This document shows, in pieces, positions 37,201-47,403 of a stretch of DNA of 64,000 nt. Under the pieces are notes generated by a model. The model did no database searches, was not told the DNA's origin, and saw only the letters and a program-made list of their open reading frames with translations. Positions within the stretch are counted from its first letter, which is position 1. Every line of letters begins with the position of its first letter. This DNA is from Chlorella sorokiniana (Eukaryota > Chlorophyta > Trebouxiophyceae > Chlorellales > Chlorellaceae): positions 1,984,001-2,048,000 of the forward strand of contig CP084609.1 in the NCBI GenBank assembly GCA_025917655.1, written 5' to 3'. The position numbers were made by a program, and so were the translations under genes.

Positions 37201-37292
37201 TGGCTGCTGACCAGCTGGAAAGGGCAGTGGGGAGGGCGGGCAGACAGCAGGCTGACGGCCACTGCTCCGGAGCTCCAAGCATGCGCGGTTGA
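34266..37292 (+). CDS. Unrecognised low-complexity protein with repeated DILE-W-RRRQ motif
   Basis: The reading starts at the ATG at 34266 (MALIGEKIRPPSRQ) and runs almost without introns to about 36881, where GACAG/GTGAGG is a strong donor. An exon from about 37040 (MGGVIGDLIFGDG) then continues to a TGA at 37292. If that intron is not used, the frame ends at 36870. The protein is rich in Ala, Gln, Pro, Ser and Arg. It contains PEDILDEISLQLLSRLRR near 34930 and two near-identical units, GGDILEAWRSRRRQ (about 35881) and SGDILERWRARRRQ (about 36194). A 27-base tandem duplication encodes the doubled AAVLATP peptide. No family is recognised. Several one-base frame shifts were needed to follow it (for example near 34650), so the extent is approximate. 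Confidence 0.5.
34839..34892. repeat. 27-base tandem duplication in DILE-repeat gene
   Basis: Two copies differing at one base, encoding AAVLATPAQ and AAVLATPTQ. Confidence 0.85.
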
Positions 37293-37579
37293 TGCCCGAA
37301 GAACAGTTTTGGAAGCAGTCATGCGGCGTTTACCATCATCACGTTGGATCAGTAACTGGGAAGCAGATCAGGAGAGAGGCAGCAAAGGCCAAAATGCCGG
37401 CAAAGAATGGGCTGCTGGATGGGGCGAGAGTTCTAACAGCAAGGGGGCAAGGGGAGCACGGGCAGCGCAGGTTCATTCGGGCGGATCGCCTGGTTCTATC
37501 CCAGGGCTCGAGCAGGCGCACATTGCCACTGCGGCGATCCAGGGATGGGATGACACCGACCACAGCCGCTCTGTGCACC

Positions 37580-40135
37580 TCAGACCAGGGACAGCTCCTC
37601 GGTGTTGGCGCGGGCGCCGCTGCGCAGCTTGTTGTAGAACGCGTGCGTCTCCTCCACCACCTGTCGGGGCGGCGAATAGGACGAGAAACACGTGAAAGAA
37701 GGGAGACGCCCGCTGGCAGCTGGGTTTGCCGCGCAAAGGTGCACAGCTGACGAGCGCAGCGGCCAGAGGAGAGCGCGGCGCGTGCGCAGCGCCCTGGGCG
37801 GCGTCGCTGCGGAGCCGGCATGCCAGAGGCGGCGCCTGCGACATGCTGCGCCACAAGAAAAGGCTGCGCCACAGGAGAAAGGCAGGGCGATGCATCAGCA
37901 CAAGCGCAGCAGCCCCACCTGCAGCGTGAACTCCTTGTTCATGCACTTGTTGTCGTAGCCGAACTTGTTGGCAGGCTTGCCGTCGGGGATCTTGTAATCA
38001 CGGAACCACTCCAGCACCTTCTGCAGCTCGCCCGGCATCTCCCTGCAACACAGAAAGAAAGCAGGGAGGAGAGCGGTGGTTGGGGCGGGGCGGTCGACCC
38101 AGGGGCAGGCGGGGCGGGGGCGGCGGGCAGAAGGTGAGCAGGCGAGGTTGGCAGGGACTGGTGAAGGGATGGACCTGCTGCACGTTAAGCCTCCAGGCGC
38201 CGAGCCAGAGCACGCATCGGCATGTGCAGCACCCCGACACCCACACAAGCACACCCGCAGGTGCACCAGCAAACAGCCTTGCCACAGCGAAGGGCACCAG
38301 CACACAGCCCCTGCCACAGCCCTTGGCCCGTGACCAGGGCAGCGCCGCCTCACCGCTCCACGTCCTCCACGTCGTTCAGCTTGGCGGCCAGCGGGTCGTC
38401 GGCGCGGATGGCGATCACCTTCCAGTCCAGCTCGCCGTCGTCGATCATGGCGTACACGCCTGCAGGGCGGGAGGCGACGGGCGTGGGTGGGTGCATGTGT
38501 GTGCATGTATGTGTGTGTGTGTGCACAGGAGGGCAGTGGACTGGGGTGGGGGGCGCGAACCAACGTGAGGAACAAAGAGCGAAGGAGTTGCAGCGGTTAC
38601 AAAAGCCATGGGGAGCACATGTTGATTTGGGCGGCATGGCTGGGGCGGCCCGCTTGCCGCGCCCGGGAGCGGCGCCGCCTCACCCAGGGGCTTGACCTTG
38701 TACACGCCACCCATGTCGCAGGCAGCGCTGCCGATCTCCACCACATCCACGGGATCGTTGTCGCCCTGGGTGGGTGGGGTGGGGTGGGCGTGGGGTGGAG
38801 CGGGGGATCAGAGAGGTGCTGCTGGTGGGAGGGAAGTAAGTTATCCGCTTCGCAGGAGAGCTGGCAAGGAACAGGCAGGGCAGGGGCATGAAGCGTTGAA
38901 AGAATTGGGAAATGCATGACGCACGGGGGGCGATGCACAATTTGCGGGTTATGCCCCCCGAGTTCCTTGAATCTTTGGGGCACAGCTGCCCCAGAAGCGA
39001 CTTGCTGCCCGCCCCCTGCCCCCGCCCCCTGCCCCCTCGCGCTGGCCCCCCGCGCTCACCGCGGCGTCGCACTCGGTGTTCTTGTGGCCGGGGTCCTCCC
39101 AGGTCTGGGGCAGCAGGCCGTAGTTCCAGTTGATGTTGTAGGGGTAGAAGCGCAGCTTGCCCTTCTTGGTGTCCTGCTTGATGGGGGTGCTGGTCTCGTC
39201 CTGCGGCAACCCAGGAGCCCGATCGCCGCGCATGTGTGTGCATAAGGAGAACGATCAATTTGGTGTGTGTGTGTGGGGGGGGGGGGGGCGGCCGCGCGCA
39301 CAGCACTCTGTGTCGCCCTGTGCCTCGACGTGCAGCACGTGATGCGGCGGCAGGGCCCTTTGGCGGCACTCACAGTGGCGACCTCCATCTTGGCGGCAGA
39401 CTCCTTGGGGATCTCGCACACAAAGTTCAGGAGGCCGTCGCCTGCCGCGGCGAGAGGGTGAAAGGAGCACGGCTGTGAGCAAACAGGAGTGGCCACTCTC
39501 GTCTGTGCGCACCCTGTTGCTTTGCAGCTCTCAGCCAGTGAACAGCTGCTGAGTTGTGGATCCCTCTTGGGGAACAAGCGCAGTGGTTGCATGCAATGAC
39601 TGCATGGCGCAGATCGAAGCGCACCCGCATACAGAGGGATGTCGTGCCACGGTGACACAATCGCGCCGTCCTTCGGCTGCTTGAAGAAGATGCGGAACTC
39701 CAAGCTGTCGGCCGCGCCCTGCGACAGACCCCGAAGCCTGTTTTGATGAGAACATCACCAGGACAGGGGCAGGCAGCTGGGCACATGGGGTGCGCACGCG
39801 GGCGGCGGCAGGCAAAGGGGAGTTGGCGCAAGGAGAACACGCCGCTGCTGCCCACCAACCGGTGTTCCATGGCCATTGCAGCAAGCAACCCACCTTCTTC
39901 TCAACCTCGTAGGAGGCACGCACGACGGTGGAGTGCACCTGGGCGCGCCGCACGGGCCGAGCAGCGAAGGCCGCCTGCACAAGGGGATAATTGGCGGGCA
40001 ATGTGGGAGTCGGATGAATCGATCTGACCAATCGCGACAAGGTTGCAGGAGCCTCTGCCCCACCTGTGCCCGCTTGGCGACGGTGCTGGGAGCAGCGACG
40101 CGCAGGAGCGAGGAGGCCCTCAGGACGGCAGCCAT
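37580..40135 (-). CDS. Soluble inorganic pyrophosphatase, chloroplast type
   Basis: Nine exons close exactly in frame to 282 residues: 40064-40135, 39895-39975, 39625-39718, 39374-39441, 39060-39200, 38684-38765, 38354-38459, 37919-38042 and 37580-37660. The N-terminus is a chloroplast-like transit peptide ([20 protein letters not shown]). The catalytic core includes WHDIPLY, the family-I signature [12 protein letters not shown] with its metal-binding aspartates, and [16 protein letters not shown]. The enzyme hydrolyses PPi to two phosphates with Mg2+, pulling plastid biosynthetic reactions such as ADP-glucose formation forward. It resembles eukaryotic-type plastid pyrophosphatases (Arabidopsis PPA6). 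It is divergently arranged with the methyltransferase gene at 40468 across a 332-base gap. No frame break is needed. Confidence 0.93.
39262..39288. repeat. (GT)n followed by G14 in pyrophosphatase intron
   Basis: A short GT repeat runs into 14 consecutive Gs within an intron. Confidence 0.85.
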
Positions 40136-40467
40136 GGTGATCCGATGGAAAGCTTGATGATTCGGGAAGGGGTGATGAGGTCCCTGGGAGTGCTGTTTGC
40201 CAGATGATACGGTACATACCGGTAGTGCTTGTGCTGAGTTGAGAGGTCGGGGCGCTTTTCTGCGTCGCCAAGCAGCGCTGTTGCGTTGTAATTAAAGTGA
40301 TCTTTTTTTCTCTTCTGTTGGCCAGCGCAATGCCAACCCTCCATCTCACAACCTGTCGGTGGCAAGCGGTCAGTATGAAGGGCTTTCGCGCTGGGGAAGC
40401 TTGTGTATGGAAAAACGATCAATTCGGCTTGAACGATTGAACACACCAATGTGCGCGCCGCACTATC
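40136..40467. promoter_or_regulatory. Bidirectional promoter region, pyrophosphatase / methyltransferase
   Basis: Only 332 bases separate two divergent ATGs. It is distinctly AT-richer than the genes, with a T7 run (TCTTTTTTTCTC) near 40305, and must carry both promoters and leaders. No canonical TATA box stands out. Confidence 0.45.
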
Positions 40468-41864
40468 ATGCAGGCGGCAGTCTGGCGGCGACACCTTGCG
40501 GCGCCACTGTTGCTGCCAGCCGCAGGCGGCTGCCTGCATGCCAAGCAGCAACATCAACGCAGGTGGCAGCAGCAAAGGCGCCGTTCCAGCGCAGCAGCAG
40601 CAGCAGCAGCAGGGGCCGCAGCAGCGACTCAGGACTCTGGCGGCGGCGGCGGCAGCGCGCAGGAGCCCAGCAAGCACATGCACATGAGCCAGCCGATGGC
40701 TGAGTACCTGCTGCAGCACACGCGCGAACCGCCTGTTCTGGCCGAGCTGCGGGCGGCCACTGCACAGCGGTTCCCCGCCGCCGCACGCATGGCCATCAGC
40801 CCCGACCAGGCCGCCTTCCTGGCCTGGCTGCTGCGCACGCTGGGCGCCCGCCGCGTCATCGAGGTCGGCGTCTTTGCGGGCTACTCCAGCACGGCGATGG
40901 CGCTGGCGCTGCCGCGGGGGCCCGCCTGGTGGCGTGCGACCGCGACCCGCAAGCCATGGCGCTGGCCCGGGAGTATTGGCACAAGGCGGGCGTGGCCGAC
41001 AAGGTGCGCTTACTGCTTGGGCAGCTCTGCTTCCTGCTTGTGCGAGGCTGCGAGGCCCTCCCTCAGGCCGCGCCAGCCAGTCCCTGTGCTGTGACACGTC
41101 GGAGCACCCTTCGTCAAGCCCCTCGGCAAGCCCTCCCCCTGCTGAGCCTGCTGTGCGTGTGCGGGGTCCAGGTGGAGGAGCGGCTGGGCCCCGCCGCCGC
41201 CACGCTGGACGCGCTGCTGGCAGACCCGGCGCAGCACGCCTCTTATGACTTTGCCTTCATCGACGCGGACAAGAAGGTGCGGGGCGGCCGCTGGGGCGCA
41301 AGCAGGGAGCCACAGGAGGCGGCTGCCTGCACACAGGCATCCGGCTGCCTGGATAAGGGGGGTTGAGCGCGGGGCGCGGGTCCAAGGGATGCATGCGCGG
41401 CGTCCAGCGCAGGGCGGCAGCCTGCGCGGGTGCTTGAGCGGCTACTGCTCTGCTTGCATGGCTTCCCTGCTCGGCGCGAATACCCTGCCCTGCCTCTCCC
41501 TCGTCTGCTGTCGAGCTGCGCCCACCCACCCCCACACTCCCCACTAGCTCCCCCAGCCCATGATCGCACCCTTGAAACGATGCAGCGTGCATGCTGACTC
41601 CAGCCCTGCAGAATCAAGCAGCGTGGCTTCATCCCCCTGCAGGGGTACCGCGCCTACTACGAGCAGGTGCTGCGCCTCGTGCGTCCCGGGGGCGTGGTTG
41701 CGATAGACAACGTGCTGTGGTACGGCCGCGTGGCAGACGGCGGCAGCAGCGACGGCGCCACGCTGGCGCTGCGGCAGCTCAACGACTTCCTGGTGAGCGA
41801 CGAGCGCGTGGCGTTCAGCCTGGTGGCTGTGGGCGACGGCATGGCCCTGTGCACCAAGCTGTGA
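40468..41864 (+). CDS. CCoAOMT-type SAM-dependent O-methyltransferase
   Basis: Exons are 40468-41003, 41172-41276 and 41643-41864, about 287 residues. An Arg/Gln/Ala-rich leader of about 60 residues (MQAAVWRRHLAAPLLLP) suggests organelle targeting. The domain follows the cation-dependent class: MAISPDQAAFLAWLLRTLG, SAM motif I (VIEVGVFAGYSSTAMALALP), VACDRDPQAM, the metal site DFAFIDADKKGY, and RPGGVVAIDNVLWYGRV. Such enzymes methylate catechol-type hydroxyls; related algal and bacterial proteins act on diverse phenolics, so the substrate is unknown. A one-base break lies in the G5 run at 40916-40920, inside motif II, and the frame after it is clearly homologous. A TGTAA element lies about 265 bases past the stop. 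Confidence 0.88.
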
Positions 41865-42771
41865 CCGGCGGCCGGGGCCAGCCCCAGCGGCAGAGAAATG
41901 TGATCAGGGCATGGAGGGTGGCCGGTGGTGTCACACAGGGGCGAGCGTTGGCGGCAAGCCTGCAGAGCCGCTGCTGCGACTGCCCCCTGTGTGCCGCCGA
42001 CTGTCAGGAACTCGCCAAGCTCCTGTGTCGCCCCTCGCCCCGTGCGCCCCCCTTTCTTCCCAGGCCCCCATCCCGCTTGTTGTGGTTTGTTGCTGCTTTC
42101 GACAGTACTGCAGCCGCACCCATTTAGATGTAATGCCACCAGAGCCTGCTTGCAGCGCTTCCCTGCCGCAGTGTCGGCGGTGCGGCTTGCAGCCAATCCG
42201 ACCCCTCATGATGAGCTGATTAGCAGCGGCTACCAGGCTTTTCATGCCTGTCTCCTGTCGTGCAGTGGCAAAACAGGTACAGCTGACCATGGAAATGGTC
42301 ATGGTAGCTGCCAGGGCAGCTGCTTCAATGGTGCGCCCCCGCTGCGCCACTGACAGCCTCATCTGCAGTCCCCTCGGCTGCGCACCTAGGCATGTGCTAC
42401 CTGTCAACTTGACTGAAGCACTGGTACTGCTTGGTGCTGTGTTTCAAGCAGCCAGAAGCCGATAACCCGCAGCCGGCATTGTGTGCCTCTTGCCGACAGG
42501 CGCTTTCGTCAAGCCATCGGCCCTCCACTGTGCCCTTTCACAGTTAACTAATACATGCATTGGTAGATTTCGACGGCGGCTCAGGCGGAAGCGTGCAGTT
42601 CCATGGCTTGGGGTTTGCCGTGGAGCTTTTCATCGGCAGCACTGGAGCGTGAATTCCAGATATCGCGTGCATTGGAACATAGTCGCAATGACAGATATTT
42701 CGCCCTACCGTGGTGCGCATGGGGATGCAGAACCTTGAACCGCTTGTAACCCGGCATCGGCGGCCGGCATG
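41865..42771 (+). other. Intergenic, methyltransferase 3' region to membrane-protein gene
   Basis: About 900 bases with no supported exon. A TGTAA at 42129-42133 probably marks the methyltransferase 3' end, leaving about 600 bases of promoter and leader for the next gene. Confidence 0.35.
42129..42133 (+). terminator. TGTAA polyadenylation signal, methyltransferase gene
   Basis: TGTAA about 265 bases past the stop at 41864. Confidence 0.5.
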
Positions 42772-44178
42772 ATGGCAATGCCGATGGCAGAGGTCCCAAA
42801 CGCCGGCGAGGCGCCTGATCTGCCACCGGCAGACGGGCGGGCCCACTGACCCGCTACCGGTCGCTGGCGGTGCATGCGCCGCCAACCCCTCGCAGGGTGG
42901 CGCTCTGGCTGGCCATCTTGTGGCGCCACTGGCCATGCATGACGGCGGCGGCAGTGGCCAAGAGCTTCTGCCACTGCATGGTCATCGTCAGCCCCAGCGT
43001 GACGAGCCGCCTGCTTGGCGGCAAGGCATACGCGCGCTGGCGCACCCCGCTCGTGGCGCTGGCCCTGCTCAGCTACGTGCTGCACCCAGGGGGGCCTCTA
43101 CCGAGACGCCATCATGGTCCAGGCGCACAGCATGCACAGCAGCGGCCGCCTGGCCGCCCTCGGCTTGCTGGTGCGCCTGCTGGTTGGGTCGCGCACGCCC
43201 TTCTGGCTGGTGCTGAGGTGCGGCTGGGGCGGCCAGCCGGCGCTGCATGCAGATGATCGTCCGCTTTGAGCTTGTGTCCGCTTCGAAGGCGCCAGCACAT
43301 GGGTAGCTGCATGCCCATGTGTGCGTGCCTTTCCTCCTTTGGGCGACACCGCTTGCCGCATGGGCTGATGGGTTGATCTTTTTGAAGGCACCACTCCCAT
43401 TTGACGCGCACCCGCTTCCCTCCCTGCGCAGCTTCGGCTACCGCCTGCCGCCGCAGGCGCACGTGCCGCTGCACGGCGTGATGCTGGCGCTCAAGGCCGT
43501 GCTGAAGCCCAGCCAGCCCTTCTGCGCGGTGCTGCAGACGCCCGCCTCCGCGCCGCTCTTCCGCGCCGTGGCCGCCAACCTGCCGCTGCTGAGCCTGGTC
43601 CCGCTGGACCCCCCCGCCTCGACGACGGCGCCGACGTGTGCAACCCGCTGCACTCTTGGCTGGTGGTGGGCCTGGGCTTCCTGCTCCCCGTCGCCATCTC
43701 CGCAGTGGCTGACCTCGGGGCACGGCAGCGCTTTGTGGCGCAGCGGCGAGCAGAGCTGGAAGGGGAGGACCGAGCGCGGTGGCTGGGGTGCGTGCCCTCG
43801 GCCTCGGCCGCACAGCTTCTCTGCGGCTGCCCCCTGCCCTTGGTTGCTGGCGTTCGTGCTACGCTGCGACTTGCAGAGGGCTTGGCACGGAAGGCTTGCC
43901 GCCGATCCTCCAGCTGCAGGAAGTCGGTTGCGTCGAGCCGCTCACCGCAGCCCTGCCTCCCGCCCCCTCTCCACACCCACGCCTTGTGTGGCTGCAGCGC
44001 GACGCCACACGCCGCGTGCGCCCCCGCCGCCATCGCGGCGCTGGCCTGGGTCCACGCGATGACGGCCCTCTGGTTCTGGCTCATGCTGCCCCAAATGGAG
44101 CTGCCGACCGCCGAGGAGGCTGCCGCCGAGTACGCTGCGCGGGTCGCGGCAGCAGCCGACCGCTCGCCTGGCGCCTGA
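42772..44178 (+). CDS. Multi-pass membrane protein, unrecognised
   Basis: The start at 42772 gives an acidic, proline-containing head (MAMPMAEVPNAGEAPDLPP). Helices follow: VALWLAILWRHW, LVALALLSYVL, LAALGLLVRLLVGS, then after an intron (about 43218-43430) HGVMLALKAVL and NLPLLSLVPL. Next come SWLVVGLGFLLPVAISAVADLG and, after a second intron (about 43791-43998), AAIAALAWVHAMTALWFWLML. The tail ends DRSPGA. Around six to seven hydrophobic segments suggest an integral endomembrane or plasma-membrane protein. The topology recalls uncharacterised algal membrane families, but none is recognised with confidence. One-base frame breaks are inferred near 42842, in the G6 run at 43091-43096 and in the C run at about 43608-43614. 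Each restores a continuous membrane protein. Confidence 0.55.
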
Positions 44179-45106
44179 GGCGGCACCCCCGGCTGTGGCT
44201 GGGCAACGTGGCTGGGTGCTCGCCTTGGCCCCGCGTCGTTGAGCGGCGCCGCCGCTGAGCGTAGCGCTGCTGCGACAGCCGTGCGTAACCACCGGAATGG
44301 CTTGCAGGCCCGGGGCAGCTCGTTCCGGTCGCACTGCCGCCTCTGGCTGTATGTTTGACCAGGTCTAACACCAGCACTTCAGTGTTTACTCCCTGTTCCC
44401 AAGGAAATTACAGTCTGCCGTATTGCACAACGTCCCCTTGCTACTTGCCTTTCTCGCTGTGCCCCACAGGCAGCAATGCCCCCGACGCATGCTGCGCTGT
44501 GCTGTCACCACTGGTTTCTTTCTCATGCCTCGCTGTTGCCTGCCAGCCTCCCTGCCCCTCAAAAGGGCCTGGGCTCTGGCGCTGCCAATCTGCTCTAGTG
44601 CCATCACTCGTCATGTGCTCCAGTGCACGCTCTGCTCATACATTTTACCTGCTTGTATGCTTGTCTCGCTTTTTAGCTCTTCTCACTTTTCCCCTGTAGC
44701 CACCCTCTCTTTTCCTTCATTAAGCTCTTCAATGAGCTCTCACCTGGCAGTGCTGGCACTGGCCGCTTGCAGCCCGCCACGCCGTGTCTCGCTTGTTCAG
44801 TTTCCTTCCGAAACCTGCATTGAACTTGAGCTCCTGCTCCCGCAGAAACATCATCTTCCTGAGGTTTATGCTTTCCCGGTTTTCTCCTGCTTTGGCACGT
44901 GCTCTAAAGCCCTCATGCCCTGCGGCCGCAGCACAGCACGGCACAGCGCACCTGAGCATTTGCAAGGCATCTTGCCCGACTGTTATAAACGTTTAGCAGA
45001 CAGCCCTTCCGACTCATATTCCTCCAGCGCGGAGGGTAGGGCTAGGTGCCTCAGGGTCGGCGCAGACCAGCAAAAGCGCATTGTGCGGCGCTGGAGTGAC
45101 TGCAGC
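44179..45106 (+). other. Intergenic between two + strand membrane-protein genes
   Basis: About 930 bases, pyrimidine-rich and lower in GC. Long open frames exist on the + strand (around 44423-45060), but they are Cys/Leu/Ser-rich shadows with no splice structure or motif. I see no supported gene. Confidence 0.35.
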
Positions 45107-46850
45107 ATGGGCTTCAAGGTCGGTGGCCGCTCGCCTCAGTGTCATGACGTTCGGCGGCGGGCGCAATAAGCCCGCACATAGCAACTCTGCCGGGGCAGGA
45201 AGTCGCGCTAGGGCTCAGCTGGCCCCCATCCCCTGGTGCCAAGGCACGGCTTGGCACGCCAAAGTGCTGCTGGGCCATGGCCTGCGGCTGCCGCCGGGAA
45301 ACACACGCCTCAGTGGGCCTGCCGCTGAGGCCGCCGCCGCCGCCGCCCTGTCGCCCTCGGGCTTCAACCCGGCCCCTCCCCTTGTGCTGCACTGCAGGCT
45401 CCCAAGATCACCATCGACCCCACCGCCCTCAAGCATGGCGTGTGGGGCAACAGCTGGAAGGAGTGGGGTGAGCGCTGCTGGTTGTTGCATGCATTCTGCT
45501 TCACCTTACATGGCTGCCGGAGGCGCTGACCTCTGCAGCATCCCGCGCCTGCTCACCGCTCGCTCGCCGATCCTGGCCCTGCCCGCTGGTGCAGCGCGCA
45601 TCCTGCTGGCCTTTGGCGTGCTGTACGGCATCCTCACCGGCTACCTGACCGGCCTGCTGTTTGCCGCGCAAGGCATCCGGCAGGACAACTACCGGTGCGC
45701 GGGCTGCCGCTTCCGCCCCCGGCCACACACCCCCTTCTGCTGTGCCATCACACGCCTGGAAGAGCACCCAGAGAGCCTTTGGGCACACTGTCGTATATGC
45801 TGCTACTGCTGGCCACTCATGTCCTGTGCTCACCGGCCTGCGCACCGCCGCCGCCTCCCTCCCCCACCTGCCCTCCCGCAGCGGCATCAGCGGAAAGTAC
45901 TTTGGCGACTTTGACCGCCAGCTGTTCAACGCCACCCTGGACATCCTGCCGTACACCGGCCGCTCCCGCTCCCCTACTTTCTTCAACCGCCCGGACGGCT
46001 GCACCCCGCTGACGGTGGGCGGTGCGGCGTGGCGCCTGCTTGTGCAGAGGGCGGCCGGGGCATGCCCAGCAGGCGGCCTTCAACCAGCTGCCTCCGAGGG
46101 CCATTTGGCGCTTGCAGCACGCGGCTCACTGTTTGTGTGTTGTTGCGCCCTTCGCCCCGTTCCCGCAGGACCCCGCCAGCCTGCCCGGCTTCCCTGATGA
46201 GCCCATCCCCGAGCAGCCCAACGGCATCCTCTACTGCAGCGTCGCTGACAAGCAGTGGAGGTGCGGAGGACCGCACGCTGTCCCCCCGCCACCACCACCA
46301 CAGCCAGCCGCTTGTTGCGTTGCCCCAGCCGCTCCCTGGCCCCGCTGCGCCACGGCGCGCGCGCGGCGGGCCTGCACCCGACCGCGCGGCTGCCGTGGGG
46401 GTCCCCCTCACGCTCCCCCACCTGGCCTGCTCCGTGTTCCTCCTTTCTTCCTGCCGCAGGTGGGCCGTCTACCCTTGGGTGCTCCAGACCGAGGGCCTCG
46501 GCCAGTACCCCGGCTGCGCCAACACCGGCGATGGCGCAGGTGCGTGGGCCGAGCGGCATTGACTCTGAGTCGCTTGTGCGATGTTTCGTTCTGTTGTTTG
46601 GGGGAGTCGGCAACCGCGGGAGGCAGGCATTTTGTGCGTCCGCTTGGCCGGCACGCCCCTCTTCCGGTTGGGCATCAGACCATGCTCCCCACCAACGCAC
46701 CAACTCTGTGCCCTGCGCTGCAGGCACCAACCCCGGCACCTACCTCTCCAACCTGTCCCCGCGGGCGAGGACGCCGTCGCCTCGGACCCGCAGACTCGCC
46801 AGCAGTACGTCTGCCAGAACAACCTGGCCAACGCTGCATTCACGCAGTAA
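45107..46850 (+). CDS. Type II single-pass membrane protein, unknown
   Basis: Exons are 45107-45118, 45398-45467, 45595-45694, 45882-46014, 46169-46260, 46460-46539 and 46724-46850, about 200 residues. A short cytosolic head (MGFKAPKITIDPTALKHGVW) is followed by a single hydrophobic helix at about residues 28-50 (ILLAFGVLYGILTGYLTGLL). A larger outer part contains four cysteines and an N-glycosylation sequon (NAT). The head-helix junction GNSWKEW followed by a glycine/tyrosine-containing helix is reminiscent of Na+/K+-ATPase beta subunits. The ectodomain does not obviously match, so no function is claimed. The first coding exon is 12 bases. A one-base break falls in the C4 run at 46757-46760, after which AGEDAVASDPQT continues to TAA. 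Confidence 0.6.
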
Positions 46851-47136
46851 GGCAGGCAGGCCGCCGCGGCAGACGGGCGCCGCTGCGGCGGGGACCCGCG
46901 CCTGCTTATGCGCCCTTTTGGGCTTGTGCGCATGCGTGGCGCCTACAGCCCACATCCGGCCCTTGCAAGCGGCATTTCGCTGCACCGCTTCTTGCGTTGG
47001 GACACTACTGAGCTGAGCTACTCATTTCTTGCCTTCTCCGGCTGTTATCATTCAACACCGTGCTTCTGCTGCCTGATTGGTTTCGGCGGCTTCATATCGC
47101 GCTTGTCATGTTCCCATGATGCTGCCACAGCTTTGC

Positions 47137-47141
47137 TGTAA
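47137..47141 (+). terminator. TGTAA polyadenylation signal, type II membrane-protein gene
   Basis: TGTAA about 287 bases past the + strand stop at 46850, six bases from the opposing signal of the convergent gene. Confidence 0.5.
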
Positions 47142-47147
47142 CCATCG

Positions 47148-47152
47148 TTACA
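47148..47152 (-). terminator. TGTAA polyadenylation signal, SRP54-like gene
   Basis: Minus-strand TGTAA about 250 bases past the stop at 47404. It faces the + strand signal, with six bases between them. Confidence 0.5.
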
Positions 47153-47403
47153 TTGGTCAGAGAATCCGAGTGCCAGTGCTGCACTGCTACCAAGGGCCGC
47201 ACCGTTCAGCCAAGCTTCAGGCTCTTGCCGCAGCACGCCTTGAAGGCCTTTCGCGTTGCGGGGCACCTGCAGGTGGCAGGAGCCAGCCCTGTCAGCCAAC
47301 CAGGCTGACCAGCGTCGAGCAATGGCCGGCACAGCGCTGCACCGCTGCCCTGCGCAGGCCCCCTGCACGCACACGGAGGCGCCAGCTACCCCCTACGCGT
47401 CCC

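Noticed and set aside
44423-45169. 248-residue + strand open frame upstream of the type II gene
   Set aside because: Cys/Leu/Ser-rich composition, no domain, and it overlaps the real first exon of the downstream gene in another phase. It is probably a chance frame.
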